A DNA stretch of 33,385 nucleotides from Prevotella sp. (GCA_018053665.1 JAGPKZ010000015.1:1-33385); one strand, 5' to 3'; positions 17,557 through 25,347 are shown, counted from the first letter of the stretch. Translations and numbers: made by a program. The notes: generated from the sequence alone by a model not told the origin.

Positions 17557-17596
17557 AACTTTTTTCAAAAATGTTCCAACTTTTTTGAAAAAAGTT
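17557..17596. repeat. Two tandem 19-base dyads, 21 bases apart
   Basis: 17557-17575 reads AACTTTTTT-C-AAAAATGTT (one mismatch in the arms) and 17578-17596 reads AACTTTTTT-G-AAAAAAGTT (perfect 9-bp arms). They repeat at a 21-base period, two helical turns, like paired operator sites. Confidence 0.6.
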
Positions 17597-17830
17597 CAAA
17601 CTTTCTTTCATAATTTCATTTTCAAAGTCGATACTATCTTGATGATATTGCGATAAAATTTGTTATGTTTTTTTCACACAACATGCAACAAAAAAAAAGA
17701 TAATAACAACAAAAACTAGACCGTTTAATCGTAGAAATCAAAAACGCATTTCTGAGGTCAAGTTATGAGCTAATGATTAAAACCTGTACATTCAAAATAC
17801 AGTAGCCTCTACTAGCTTATTTGTTATTTT

Positions 17831-17930
17831 TAGCTACGGGAGCTACGTGGTATATTAATTCATTGACATACAACACATTACAGACTCATCCAACAATATT
17901 TAACTACGGTAAGCTACGTCTTTACTACGT
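17831..17930 (+). repeat. Degenerate CTACG direct repeats
   Basis: TAGCTACGGGAGCTACGT (17831-17848) recurs as TAACTACGGTAAGCTACGT (17901-17919), followed by another ACTACGT at 17924-17930. Five CTACG words occur in 100 bases. Confidence 0.6.
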
Positions 17931-17935
17931 ATTAT

Positions 17936-18246
17936 TTTGCGTTTTACGAAGCAATGCAATGCAAAACGTCGTAAAACGCAATGCATTCCTTCGTAGAATG
18001 CACCCTATTCCTTCGTAAAACGCAAATCGAAAAATTGAGTTTTTTTCGGCAATTATTCAATCTGCATGCTTGCTAATTTGCAAGTCTCTACATAGGGTTT
18101 TCAAAAAAACAAGCGTCTAAGTGACTACAGGATGAGTATCAGTAAGTTAACTTGCTTTTCTGTATTTTTATAGTGTCGAAGAAACGTCTTATTTAATAGA
18201 ACTAGCTATATCGTAACATGTTTTTTGCATTCCATCGTAGAAACGC
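17936..18246. repeat. Cluster of TTCGTARAAYGC palindromic repeat units
   Basis: Copies: 17939-17950 (inverted), 17969-17979, 17990-18001, 18012-18023 and 18234-18246. Three carry the longer form GCATTCCNTCGTARAAYGC or close to it (17983-18001, 18005-18023, 18227-18246), which folds on itself through GCATTC/GAATGC. The first and fourth copies form a perfect 15-bp inverted repeat (17936-17950 / 18012-18026). Confidence 0.7.
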
Positions 18247-18333
18247 CAGTTTTAAGGGCACTTGAACGTCACTATAGAATGCTAAAAATAGCATCTAATT
18301 GTCTGGCTATCAACGAGTCGACACTTAGACGCT
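18112..18333. repeat. 222-base segment bounded by a perfect 12-bp inverted repeat
   Basis: AGCGTCTAAGTG (18112-18123) and CACTTAGACGCT (18322-18333) are exact inverted copies 198 bases apart. No open frame lies between, and I see no clear target-site duplication. Confidence 0.5.
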
Positions 18334-18616
18334 AGAAAAAACGAGTAAAATTCGTGCGTGCGAGCGTGCGAACATTACTTATATAGATGTTTTTTAAAGC
18401 ATAAACACGTTTGAAAAGTATAGAATCGCATTTTTTTCATTTTATCAATTCTTCACTTGTTTTTCAAAGAACTTACATATCAAAATATCATCAATGCATG
18501 ACTCCATCAATAGGTCTATGGGATGAACCTAATTAGCTCATGCGTTATTGTTGGCTATTTATATAGTCTTTATGCCTTATTAATTAGTCTATTCGTATCA
18601 TTTACACCTTATTTCT

Positions 18617-18647
18617 TTGCCTATTACAGAGATTTTTCGTAACTTTG
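18617..18647 (+). promoter_or_regulatory. Promoter of the kdsA operon
   Basis: TTG (18617-18619), 20 bases, TAACTTTG (18640-18647): a full match to the Bacteroidota consensus, 22 bases before the kdsA ATG. Confidence 0.85.
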
Positions 18648-18669
18648 CAATCTAAGAAATTCTAGAAGT

Positions 18670-19422
18670 ATGCAACAAATATTTATTGCAGGCCCATGCG
18701 TTATTGAGTCATCAGAACTGCTTGATACCGTAGCTCGCGAACTGGTAAGAATAAACAAGAAACTAGGTGTGGATATTATATTCAAGTCGTCTTTCGACAA
18801 AGCTAATCGCACATCACTAAATTCATTCCGTGGTCCTGGATTGGAACGCGGATTACAAATGCTTTCTGACATAAAAGAGAAATACGGACTGAGAATACTC
18901 ACTGATATACACGAAAGCTATCAAGCTGAAGCTGCCGGAGAGGTATGCGACGTGATACAGATTCCTGCATTTCTATGTCGACAGACAGACTTGCTTGTAG
19001 CTGCTGCCAAAACAGGAAAGATTGTGAATATTAAAAAAGCACAGTTCCTTAGTGGTGCTGACATGAAATATCCTGTAGAGAAAGCGATGGAAAGCGGTGC
19101 TAAGGAAGTATGGCTTACAGAAAGAGGCAACAGCTTCGGTTACAACAATCTTGTAGTTGACTTCCGCAATATCCCAGATATGAAGGAAATCACTCCAAAC
19201 GTAATCATGGACTGCACACACAGCGTGCAACGTCCTGGAGCTGGAAACGGTTCTACAGGTGGTGACCGTCGTTTTGTTCCGTCTATGGCATTAGCCGCAA
19301 AAGCATTCGGAGCAACAGGATACTTTCTTGAAGTTCATCCCAATCCAGACAATGGACTTAGTGATGGACCCAACATGCTGGAACTTGACAAATTAGAAGG
19401 ACTTATCGAAAAACTATTGTAA
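18670..19422 (+). CDS. kdsA: 3-deoxy-8-phosphooctulonate synthase, metal-dependent type
   Basis: The 250-residue enzyme condenses phosphoenolpyruvate with arabinose 5-phosphate to give KDO 8-phosphate for lipid A-core synthesis. Motifs: AGPCVIESSE at 7-16, FKSSFDKANRTS near 38-49, FRGPGL, LTERG, DCTHSVQRPG and FLEVHPNPDNGLSDGPNM. Cysteine 10 in GPC, where the E. coli enzyme has asparagine, together with the His, Glu and Asp of THSVQ, LEVHP and SDGPN, marks the metal-dependent class. It is shorter than E. coli KdsA (284) at the N-terminus. The next gene makes its arabinose 5-phosphate substrate and starts 4 bases after its stop. Confidence 0.96.
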   Translation: MQQIFIAGPCVIESSELLDTVARELVRINKKLGVDIIFKSSFDKANRTSLNSFRGPGLERGLQMLSDIKEKYGLRILTDIHESYQAEAAGEVCDVIQIPAFLCRQTDLLVAAAKTGKIVNIKKAQFLSGADMKYPVEKAMESGAKEVWLTERGNSFGYNNLVVDFRNIPDMKEITPNVIMDCTHSVQRPGAGNGSTGGDRRFVPSMALAAKAFGATGYFLEVHPNPDNGLSDGPNMLELDKLEGLIEKLL

Positions 19423-19426
19423 CAAA

Positions 19427-20404
19427 ATGAACGATATACATATTGAAGAAAGACTGGAACACGTTTGTGATTGGGGCATTCAGGCACTAAGTGATGAAGC
19501 ACAGGCAATTACTGACTTGATACCGCAGATAGACGACAACTTCACAAAGGCTGTTAATATGATGTATAACTGCTATGGAAAGATTATTGTTACGGGAGTT
19601 GGCAAAAGCGGAAACATTGGCGCAAAGATAGCTGCAACATTGGCTTCAACAGGTACACCGGCATTCTTTATCAGCCCTTTGGATGTGTATCATGGCGATT
19701 TAGGAGTTATGACTTCCAGCGATGTTGTATTGGCACTAAGTAATTCAGGACAGACTGACGAATTGCTTCGCTTCATACCTATGGTGTTGCACATGAATAT
19801 TCCGATAATATCTATGACATGCAATCCAAATTCTCTATTGGCAAAATATAGCAACGCACATATACAGGTAAAGGTAGAGAAGGAAGCATGCCCGTTGAAT
19901 CTCGCTCCGACAAGCAGTACTACAGCCGCTCTAGCAATGGGTGACGCACTGGCTATTGCACTTATGCAGGTGAGAGACTTCAAACCACAGGATTTCGCAC
20001 AATTCCATCCAGGAGGAGAACTTGGCAAACGTCTTCTTACAACAGCATCTGATGTGATGCGTGTAGACGATCTTCCTATAGTACCTCAGGACATGCACCT
20101 TGGAGAAGCTATCATCAGAGTGAGCAAGGGACAACTTGGACTTGGAGTTTCAGTGGAAAATGACAAGGTTATAGGACTGATTACCGACGGAGATATTCGC
20201 CGAGCTATGGAAAAATGGCAGGCTAAATTCTTCGACCATACAGTGAGCGACATCATGACACGCACACCAAAACTGGTTTTGCCGACAACAAAGATTAGCC
20301 AAGTCCAGAGCATTATGCACCAACACAAAATACATACAGTACTAGTTGTCGATGAAAACCAGCATCTGCTTGGTGTTGTTGATCACTATGCCTGCATGAT
20401 TTAA
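19427..20404 (+). CDS. kdsD: D-arabinose 5-phosphate isomerase (KdsD/KpsF family)
   Basis: The 325-residue cytosolic enzyme isomerises ribulose 5-phosphate to arabinose 5-phosphate, the substrate of KdsA. A SIS domain (about 35-170) carries VTGVGKSGNIGAKIAATLAS and LALSNSGQTDELL. The catalytic-histidine region VYHGDLGVM follows the family. Two CBS domains (about 205-262 and 270-325) include VIGLITDGDIRRAMEK and HKIHTVLVVDENQHLLGVVD. Domain order and length match E. coli KdsD (328). It lies 4 bases behind kdsA and 16 bases before the phospholipase-like gene, in one operon. Confidence 0.95.
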   Translation: MNDIHIEERLEHVCDWGIQALSDEAQAITDLIPQIDDNFTKAVNMMYNCYGKIIVTGVGKSGNIGAKIAATLASTGTPAFFISPLDVYHGDLGVMTSSDVVLALSNSGQTDELLRFIPMVLHMNIPIISMTCNPNSLLAKYSNAHIQVKVEKEACPLNLAPTSSTTAALAMGDALAIALMQVRDFKPQDFAQFHPGGELGKRLLTTASDVMRVDDLPIVPQDMHLGEAIIRVSKGQLGLGVSVENDKVIGLITDGDIRRAMEKWQAKFFDHTVSDIMTRTPKLVLPTTKISQVQSIMHQHKIHTVLVVDENQHLLGVVDHYACMI

Positions 20405-20420
20405 CAGAAAGAACATTTCC

Positions 20421-21686
20421 ATGTCATTGAGAAAGTTATTATTTTCATTTTTATTATTGTGCAGCTCTTTCTGTAGTGCCCAAACTTCAGACTCTCTTAT
20501 CGTAAGAGATTTGCGCAACTGTGGGATAAAGTTTTCGCACAACAACTCTGTAACTCTCCTGAAAACAGGACAGGAAAAATTCGACGACTTATTCAAAGCT
20601 ATAAAGCAAGCTCATAAAAGCATTCATCTGGAATACTTTAATTTCCGTAACGACTCAATAGCAGGACTTCTATTCAATATACTAGAGGAGAAAGCCAAAC
20701 AAGGTGTTGAGGTAAGAGCCCTGTTTGATGCTTTTGGAAACTCATCCAACAACCGTCCATTAAAGAATAAATATCTTGAAACGATACGTGCTAAAGGGAT
20801 TGAAATCTATAAATTTGATCCTATCACGTTTCCTTGGATAAATCATGTTTTTTCTCGTGACCACAGAAAGATTGTGGTGATAGACGGAAAGATTGCATAT
20901 ACTGGCGGAATGAATGTTGCCGACTATTATATAACCGGAACAGAGGATGTGGGTGAATGGCATGATATGCACTGCCGCATAGAAGGTGATGAAGTTAACA
21001 CGCTTCAGGCTATATTCCTAAAGATGTGGAATAAGGTGACTGGTCAGAACGTTCATGGAGCACAATATTATCGAGGTATCACCAACGCTGATTACATAAA
21101 AGGACTGAAACCTGATGTATGTGAATCGGCAGGAAACAAGATGATAGGTATTGTGAACAGAGAACCACACACTTCAAACAAGATTATCAGACAGTTTTAT
21201 CTCGCTGCGATAAACGATGCACAAGATAGCATAAAGATTATAAATCCATATTTTACATTAAACTACGACATAAAGAAGGCTCTTAAAAATGCTGTAAAGA
21301 GAGGTGTGAAAGTGGATATCATGCTAAGTATCAGAAACGATATTCCACTTACTCCAGACTGCGGTTTCTATAATGCTCACAAACTGATGAAAGCAGGCTG
21401 CAATATATGGATGTATAAGCCAGGATTCCATCATACTAAAATAATTATGGTTGACGGCAGGGTATGTACCGTAGGAAGTGCAAACCTTAACGCACGAAGC
21501 CTTAGCTGGGACTATGAGGATAATGCTGTTATAGTGGATAAATGCACAACGCAGCAACTAGACAACTTATTTATCAGAGAGAAAGCAAACTGCTTCAAAC
21601 TGACAGAGGCAAAATGGAATAAATGGAGAGATCCATGGCAAAAGTTCAGAGGCTGGTTCGGACATCTGCTTGCTCCATTCCTATAA
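20421..21686 (+). CDS. Exported phospholipase D / cardiolipin synthase-like protein
   Basis: The 421-residue protein begins with a cleavable signal peptide (MSLRKLLFSFLLLCSSFCSA|Q) and lacks the two N-terminal membrane helices of ClsA. Two HKD motifs are intact: H148-R-K150 with D155 (RDHRKIVVIDGKIAYTGG) and H338-T-K340 with D345 (HHTKIIMVDGRVCTVGSANL). Both halves of a PLD active site are thus present, so it should transfer phosphatidyl groups or hydrolyse phospholipids or related diesters outside the cytoplasm. A cardiolipin synthase role is the usual annotation but is not proven. It sits in the kdsA-kdsD operon, which ties it to envelope building. The regulator gene starts 20 bases downstream. 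Confidence 0.9.
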   Translation: MSLRKLLFSFLLLCSSFCSAQTSDSLIVRDLRNCGIKFSHNNSVTLLKTGQEKFDDLFKAIKQAHKSIHLEYFNFRNDSIAGLLFNILEEKAKQGVEVRALFDAFGNSSNNRPLKNKYLETIRAKGIEIYKFDPITFPWINHVFSRDHRKIVVIDGKIAYTGGMNVADYYITGTEDVGEWHDMHCRIEGDEVNTLQAIFLKMWNKVTGQNVHGAQYYRGITNADYIKGLKPDVCESAGNKMIGIVNREPHTSNKIIRQFYLAAINDAQDSIKIINPYFTLNYDIKKALKNAVKRGVKVDIMLSIRNDIPLTPDCGFYNAHKLMKAGCNIWMYKPGFHHTKIIMVDGRVCTVGSANLNARSLSWDYEDNAVIVDKCTTQQLDNLFIREKANCFKLTEAKWNKWRDPWQKFRGWFGHLLAPFL

Positions 21687-21706
21687 CTCTACATTATAAC
21701 TGAAAT

Positions 21707-22327
21707 ATGAACGAAACATTACATCACACCACAATGGCATTTATACCTAAAATTGCCATAGTTGATAATAACACATTAGCTGTTATTGGACTGAAGACTA
21801 TGTTGCAGAACGTGATGCCTACAATAGAGATTGATACTTTCAACTCTTATGAGTCACTAGAAATGAATGATATGGATAGTTACTTTCATTATTTCGTTGC
21901 AATGAAGATTGTTTTGGAAAATAGGACTGCATTCTTAGAACGCAAGCAAAAGACGATCGTTCTCACGACATCTAACGATCCAAGTACACAGATGAGTTAT
22001 TTCAAGAGCTTATGCATAAACGTACCTGAAGAGCAACTTGTAAAATCACTGCTTCAACTTGAGCAACACGGTCATGCAGGAGGAAAGAATCTTCCAAAGA
22101 CTATACAGCCAGTAAAGACAAAGATTCTTAGCGATAGAGAAATTGAAGTGCTTTCGCTAATCATACAAGGCTTTATCAATAAAGAAATAGCTGACCAACT
22201 GAATATCGGACTGACAACAGTAATCAGTCACCGAAAGAATATCATGGATAAATTGGGACTGAAGAGTGTCAGCGCATTAACTATTTATGCCGTGATGCAT
22301 GGATATGTTGACATCAACAACATTTAA
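21707..22327 (+). CDS. LuxR-type regulator with degenerate receiver domain
   Basis: The 206-residue protein has a receiver-like N-terminus (IAIVDNNTLAVIGLKTML at about 17-34) but the end of strand 3 reads YFHYFVAMKIVLEN, with no phospho-acceptor aspartate, and the conserved lysine is not apparent. A LuxR/GerE helix-turn-helix fills the C-terminus (about 140-200: LSDREIEVLSLI, NKEIADQLNIGLTTVISHRKNI). It is therefore probably not switched by phosphorylation. ATG at 21707 is used; an in-frame ATG at 21734 is also possible. It is the last gene of the kdsA operon by spacing. Its DNA-binding domain is closely similar to that of the convergent hemerythrin-LuxR gene, 5 bases away. Confidence 0.88.
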   Translation: MNETLHHTTMAFIPKIAIVDNNTLAVIGLKTMLQNVMPTIEIDTFNSYESLEMNDMDSYFHYFVAMKIVLENRTAFLERKQKTIVLTTSNDPSTQMSYFKSLCINVPEEQLVKSLLQLEQHGHAGGKNLPKTIQPVKTKILSDREIEVLSLIIQGFINKEIADQLNIGLTTVISHRKNIMDKLGLKSVSALTIYAVMHGYVDINNI

Positions 22328-22332
22328 GAACA

Positions 22333-23289
22333 TTATAGTTTTACCGCAGAAATATCAACTAAATTATTTACGATTGCATAAATAGTTAGTCCGGCAGCAC
22401 TATGAATCTGTAACTTTCTCGCAATATTTCTACGATGCGTAATAACGGTATTAATAGAAATACACAAATGATCAGCAATCTCCTTGTTACTCATTCCCTG
22501 AACAAGACTTATTACAACATCTTTTTCTCTATCACTGATAGTCTCGTTACTTTCTGAATTTTTGTTTATCATGTTTGATATCTTCACAGAGACATCATTC
22601 TGTTTTGTCTTGTGTTCCAGTCGTCTTATGGCAGGTATAAAGATGTTATCCTCTACTTTTGAATGCTGCATGAGCCAATCCTCATTATTATATATATCAT
22701 ATAATGTGGCTGTGAGCTGATTGTTGTGCAATTCATCACTTGGCAAATACTTGATAATAATATTCTTTAGTTCCTTTAATCTCTTGTCTATCTGGTTGTG
22801 ATGCTTTGAGAAAGTGTCAATGTCATAATTTGCAGAAGACTGATTGTCGATAAGTGATTCAACATAAGGGAAGACAGTTTTCTCCTCATAACGCATGTGC
22901 ATACGTATTTCTCGTGCATACTCATCATAAAGTTTAAGTATCAATCTAGCCAGATTATCGGTCTGATCTAGCGCATCCTCCAACTCCTTACGAATAAACG
23001 GTAGTTGGAATCCTAGATAATAGTCGTGACTTGCCTTCAGATAATGCAAAAGCGTAGACAATGAAAGCTTGTCTTCATTATCTACATCAATATATCCGTT
23101 GATGGTAAAATTCACAACGGCCAAAAATGTATAGCAGTCTACCTTTTGTTCATCACAGACTTGTCTCACCGTCTTGTCACCAAATCCAAGGCTCAAGCCG
23201 AAGCTTCCAAGACTCTGCAATATATTATAATTATCTCTTATAAGGGAAATCATCTGATCGTCAGCCTCATACATTTTCTGATTTTTCAT
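22333..23289 (-). CDS. Hemerythrin-like di-iron domain fused to a LuxR helix-turn-helix
   Basis: This 318-residue protein combines three parts. Residues about 15-66 resemble the ScdA/YtfE N-terminal domain (DUF542), as in LGFGDKTVRQVCDEQKVD, but the Cys-Cys pair of that family is absent. Residues about 78-225 are hemerythrin-like with candidate iron ligands H88, H131 and E135 (HMRYE), H163 or H164 (SKHH), H209 and E213 (HSKVE), at positions close to those of YtfE. Residues about 248-315 are a LuxR/GerE DNA-binding domain (ISDREKDVV, NKEIADHLCISINTVITHRRNI). It looks like a one-component regulator that could read oxygen, nitric oxide or iron state through a di-iron centre. It has its own strong promoter. 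Confidence 0.88.
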   Translation of the reverse strand: MKNQKMYEADDQMISLIRDNYNILQSLGSFGLSLGFGDKTVRQVCDEQKVDCYTFLAVVNFTINGYIDVDNEDKLSLSTLLHYLKASHDYYLGFQLPFIRKELEDALDQTDNLARLILKLYDEYAREIRMHMRYEEKTVFPYVESLIDNQSSANYDIDTFSKHHNQIDKRLKELKNIIIKYLPSDELHNNQLTATLYDIYNNEDWLMQHSKVEDNIFIPAIRRLEHKTKQNDVSVKISNMINKNSESNETISDREKDVVISLVQGMSNKEIADHLCISINTVITHRRNIARKLQIHSAAGLTIYAIVNNLVDISAVKL

Positions 23290-23318
23290 TACTTCTGAAT
23301 ATTATTTATTATCGTTTG

Positions 23319-23349
23319 CAAAATTACATAAAAATAATGATAACCACAA
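23319..23349 (-). promoter_or_regulatory. Promoter of the hemerythrin-LuxR gene
   Basis: On the minus strand TTG (23349-23347), 20 bases, TAATTTTG (23326-23319): a full consensus match, 29 bases ahead of the ATG. Confidence 0.8.
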
Positions 23350-23368
23350 TAATCATTTCTAGGTATTA

Positions 23369-25036
23369 TCAATAGAAGATGGTTGCAGTAAACGACACTA
23401 ATTTAGATTCATCATAGAAAGAAAACGACGAAAAATAGATTACAGCATGACTACTTGTTATAGCTTTTATACGCTTTGAATGCTCTATACTCTTTAATTC
23501 CTTGATTGAAATTTCTACAGGTAACTGAACTTTTTTACCATGATCAACATACTCAATAATGAAACTAATTTTGTCACCATCTACTTTTACGTTATGTGCA
23601 TCGTAATCAAAATTTGGTAGTACATGCTTATAACCATTAGGTATCATTATAGCGCCTTCATCGTCTGGAATAGTAAATTCTAGATCACTGATATTCATCT
23701 CATTTTTAGTGAAGTTTGAATATTGAACTCGCGAAAGAGTAACAGAATCAGCAATATCTGCCAAATCCTTTTCGTCATATAGAGACTTAAGATAATAAAG
23801 TTTGCTGTTTATATCATTAATTGAAGCATCTTTATGTTTAATCAAATCTCTATATGCAGCAACATCCATTGGAAGTTTGGTAACTTTAGCACTCTTCAAA
23901 CCTTTCATGACAGTAGATTTCAATGAAGACAATACAATGCTTGAAAAGTTTGGAGATCCAACAGAAGAAAGCAAAAGCAACACCGTAAACGAGACTGGTA
24001 TCCACACTACTCTCCTAGCCTTTCTTACTATTAGCCATATACACACACCATAGCACCATAGATTAAACAATGCAATGTAAAGTCTATTGACGGTTATACC
24101 ATACTCACTGATTCTGCGGAATATGCCAATAGACATTAGTAACAATAGTGGCAATACAAGAATAGGAAGCCATTTCATAGTCTTTTTATCAACCTCATGT
24201 CCATCACTGAACTGAGACGGATAAACCGTCATGATAATTATCAGCATCAAGACCATCAAACCTGTTACAAGCCATGCCACCCAACCATCAGGTAGCTGCC
24301 ACTGAAAGAGAATCTTTGCGGCATAAGCATAGAGAGTAACAAGATAGGCAGTAGTAAGAGGAATAAACAGATAATGGATGATACCATACATGAATTTAGG
24401 AAGTCCAGTTGTAGAATTATTGTGCATCTTATCATGCTTAGGAATAAGCTGCAAGAACAGGAAAGGTAGTATAAAACCATTACATACAACTGATACATCG
24501 TAGTATGCATCATTCCACAAGACTATACCAAATAATTGCTTAAATGATTCTAGAAGCAGCATTACGCCACCCATAAGAATTTGAGCCACAACAAATGCTA
24601 ATAAGAATGTCAAAAATGTATGGAAAGTGAAGTTCCATAGTGGAATATCATCATTCTCCCTAAAGAACGGAACGATGAAAAATGCTACTGCAATTGTGAA
24701 TATCAAAGCAAATATACTAATTCCTACGGTTATGTTGATATCACAATAGAAACTGATATAAGCAGCTACTGCCAACCAACATATTTGTATTACTCCCAGA
24801 ATAATACTGCTGTGTTTCAAATTATCGACTTCTTCCTCCCAAAGACGAAGAACGCATGTCAAGAGTGCGGCTGATGCAGGATAGAAAATATTGAAAAATC
24901 TAACATCACCACCTCCATCTAAACGAAAGTATATCAGACTTACAGTCAACCATAACAGGAATAAAATGCTAATAGGAAAACGCTTACAACTAAGTATGAA
25001 GTTGTCTTTAAGTTGTTCTAATGTAAGTTTTTTCAT
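23369..25036 (-). CDS. DUF4153 family polytopic membrane protein
   Basis: The 555-residue protein has about eleven hydrophobic helices in its first 360 residues (for example FPISILFLLWLTVSLIYF, SIFALIFTIAVAFFIVPF and FLTFLLAFVVAQILMGGVML) and a soluble C-terminal part of about 190 residues (KHVLPNFDYDAHNVKVDGDK). This layout is that of DUF4153, common in Bacteroidota and of unknown function. It may be a transporter or a sensor-like membrane protein, but no catalytic motif is visible. The stop lies 19 bases upstream of the hemerythrin-LuxR promoter region. The two genes may share transcripts because no hairpin separates them. Confidence 0.85.
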   Translation of the reverse strand: MKKLTLEQLKDNFILSCKRFPISILFLLWLTVSLIYFRLDGGGDVRFFNIFYPASAALLTCVLRLWEEEVDNLKHSSIILGVIQICWLAVAAYISFYCDINITVGISIFALIFTIAVAFFIVPFFRENDDIPLWNFTFHTFLTFLLAFVVAQILMGGVMLLLESFKQLFGIVLWNDAYYDVSVVCNGFILPFLFLQLIPKHDKMHNNSTTGLPKFMYGIIHYLFIPLTTAYLVTLYAYAAKILFQWQLPDGWVAWLVTGLMVLMLIIIMTVYPSQFSDGHEVDKKTMKWLPILVLPLLLLMSIGIFRRISEYGITVNRLYIALFNLWCYGVCIWLIVRKARRVVWIPVSFTVLLLLSSVGSPNFSSIVLSSLKSTVMKGLKSAKVTKLPMDVAAYRDLIKHKDASINDINSKLYYLKSLYDEKDLADIADSVTLSRVQYSNFTKNEMNISDLEFTIPDDEGAIMIPNGYKHVLPNFDYDAHNVKVDGDKISFIIEYVDHGKKVQLPVEISIKELKSIEHSKRIKAITSSHAVIYFSSFSFYDESKLVSFTATIFY

Positions 25037-25101
25037 TTTTTCTAATGTATTAAATTAATATAGGTGTAAATTAAAATAAGGAATCAGACCTATATTACTT
25101 A

Positions 25102-25109
25102 CAAAGATA
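25102..25109 (-). promoter_or_regulatory. -7 element for the DUF4153 gene
   Basis: TATCTTTG on the minus strand fits TAnnTTTG and lies 65 bases before the ATG at 25036. The -33 TTG is missing. Confidence 0.5.
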
Positions 25110-25183
25110 TTAAAAATAATGACATTGTTCTGTTTTACACTATTTTTTAACACAAACCATCATAATCAAATAATCATAAATGA

Positions 25184-25213
25184 TATAGGGCTGCCCTCAC
25201 AGGCTGCCCTATA
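25184..25213. other. GC-rich hairpin in the intergenic region
   Basis: TATAGGGC (25184-25191) pairs with GCCCTATA (25206-25213); a further GCC/GGC pairing inside, after one mismatch, gives 11 pairs with a small loop. It lies about 130 bases downstream of the minus promoter at 25348-25378. There is no strong T run on either side, so its role as a terminator is uncertain. Confidence 0.55.
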
Positions 25214-25347
25214 CAGTACAAAAACATTATTAATTTTTATCTGTTTTCTTACTCTAAAGAAATTTAATTTGTATGTTTACTCTTATATTCTATTATACAC
25301 ATTAGTAATTCAGCTAACTATAAAATCAATCTATATTTTCACCGTTG

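Larger units (their letters stand above)
17391..18669. other. 1.28-kb non-coding region rich in palindromes and short repeats
   Basis: No convincing gene lies here; the longest open frame (17821-18018) runs through repeat DNA and has no family features. The region holds a terminator (17423-17470), a TATCTATC microsatellite-like patch (17478-17507), two tandem 19-base dyads behind a promoter pattern (17524-17596), CTACG repeats (17831-17930), a cluster of TTCGTARAAYGC palindromic units (17936-18246), a 12-bp inverted repeat (18112-18123 / 18322-18333), a CGTGCG-rich patch (18353-18372) and the kdsA promoter (18617-18647). Confidence 0.8.

Noticed and set aside
17821-18018. 65-residue open frame in the repeat region
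   Set aside because: It runs through the CTACG and TTCGTARAAYGC repeats, has no promoter or recognisable domain, and its sequence is explained by the repeats.
17936-18026. CRISPR array
   Set aside because: The repeats are short, vary in spacing and orientation and have no regular spacers; no cas genes are present.
18353-18372. CGTGCGTGCGAGCGTGCGAA alternating patch as a functional site
   Set aside because: It is notable in AT-rich DNA but single, with no partner repeat or gene nearby, so I cannot support a function.
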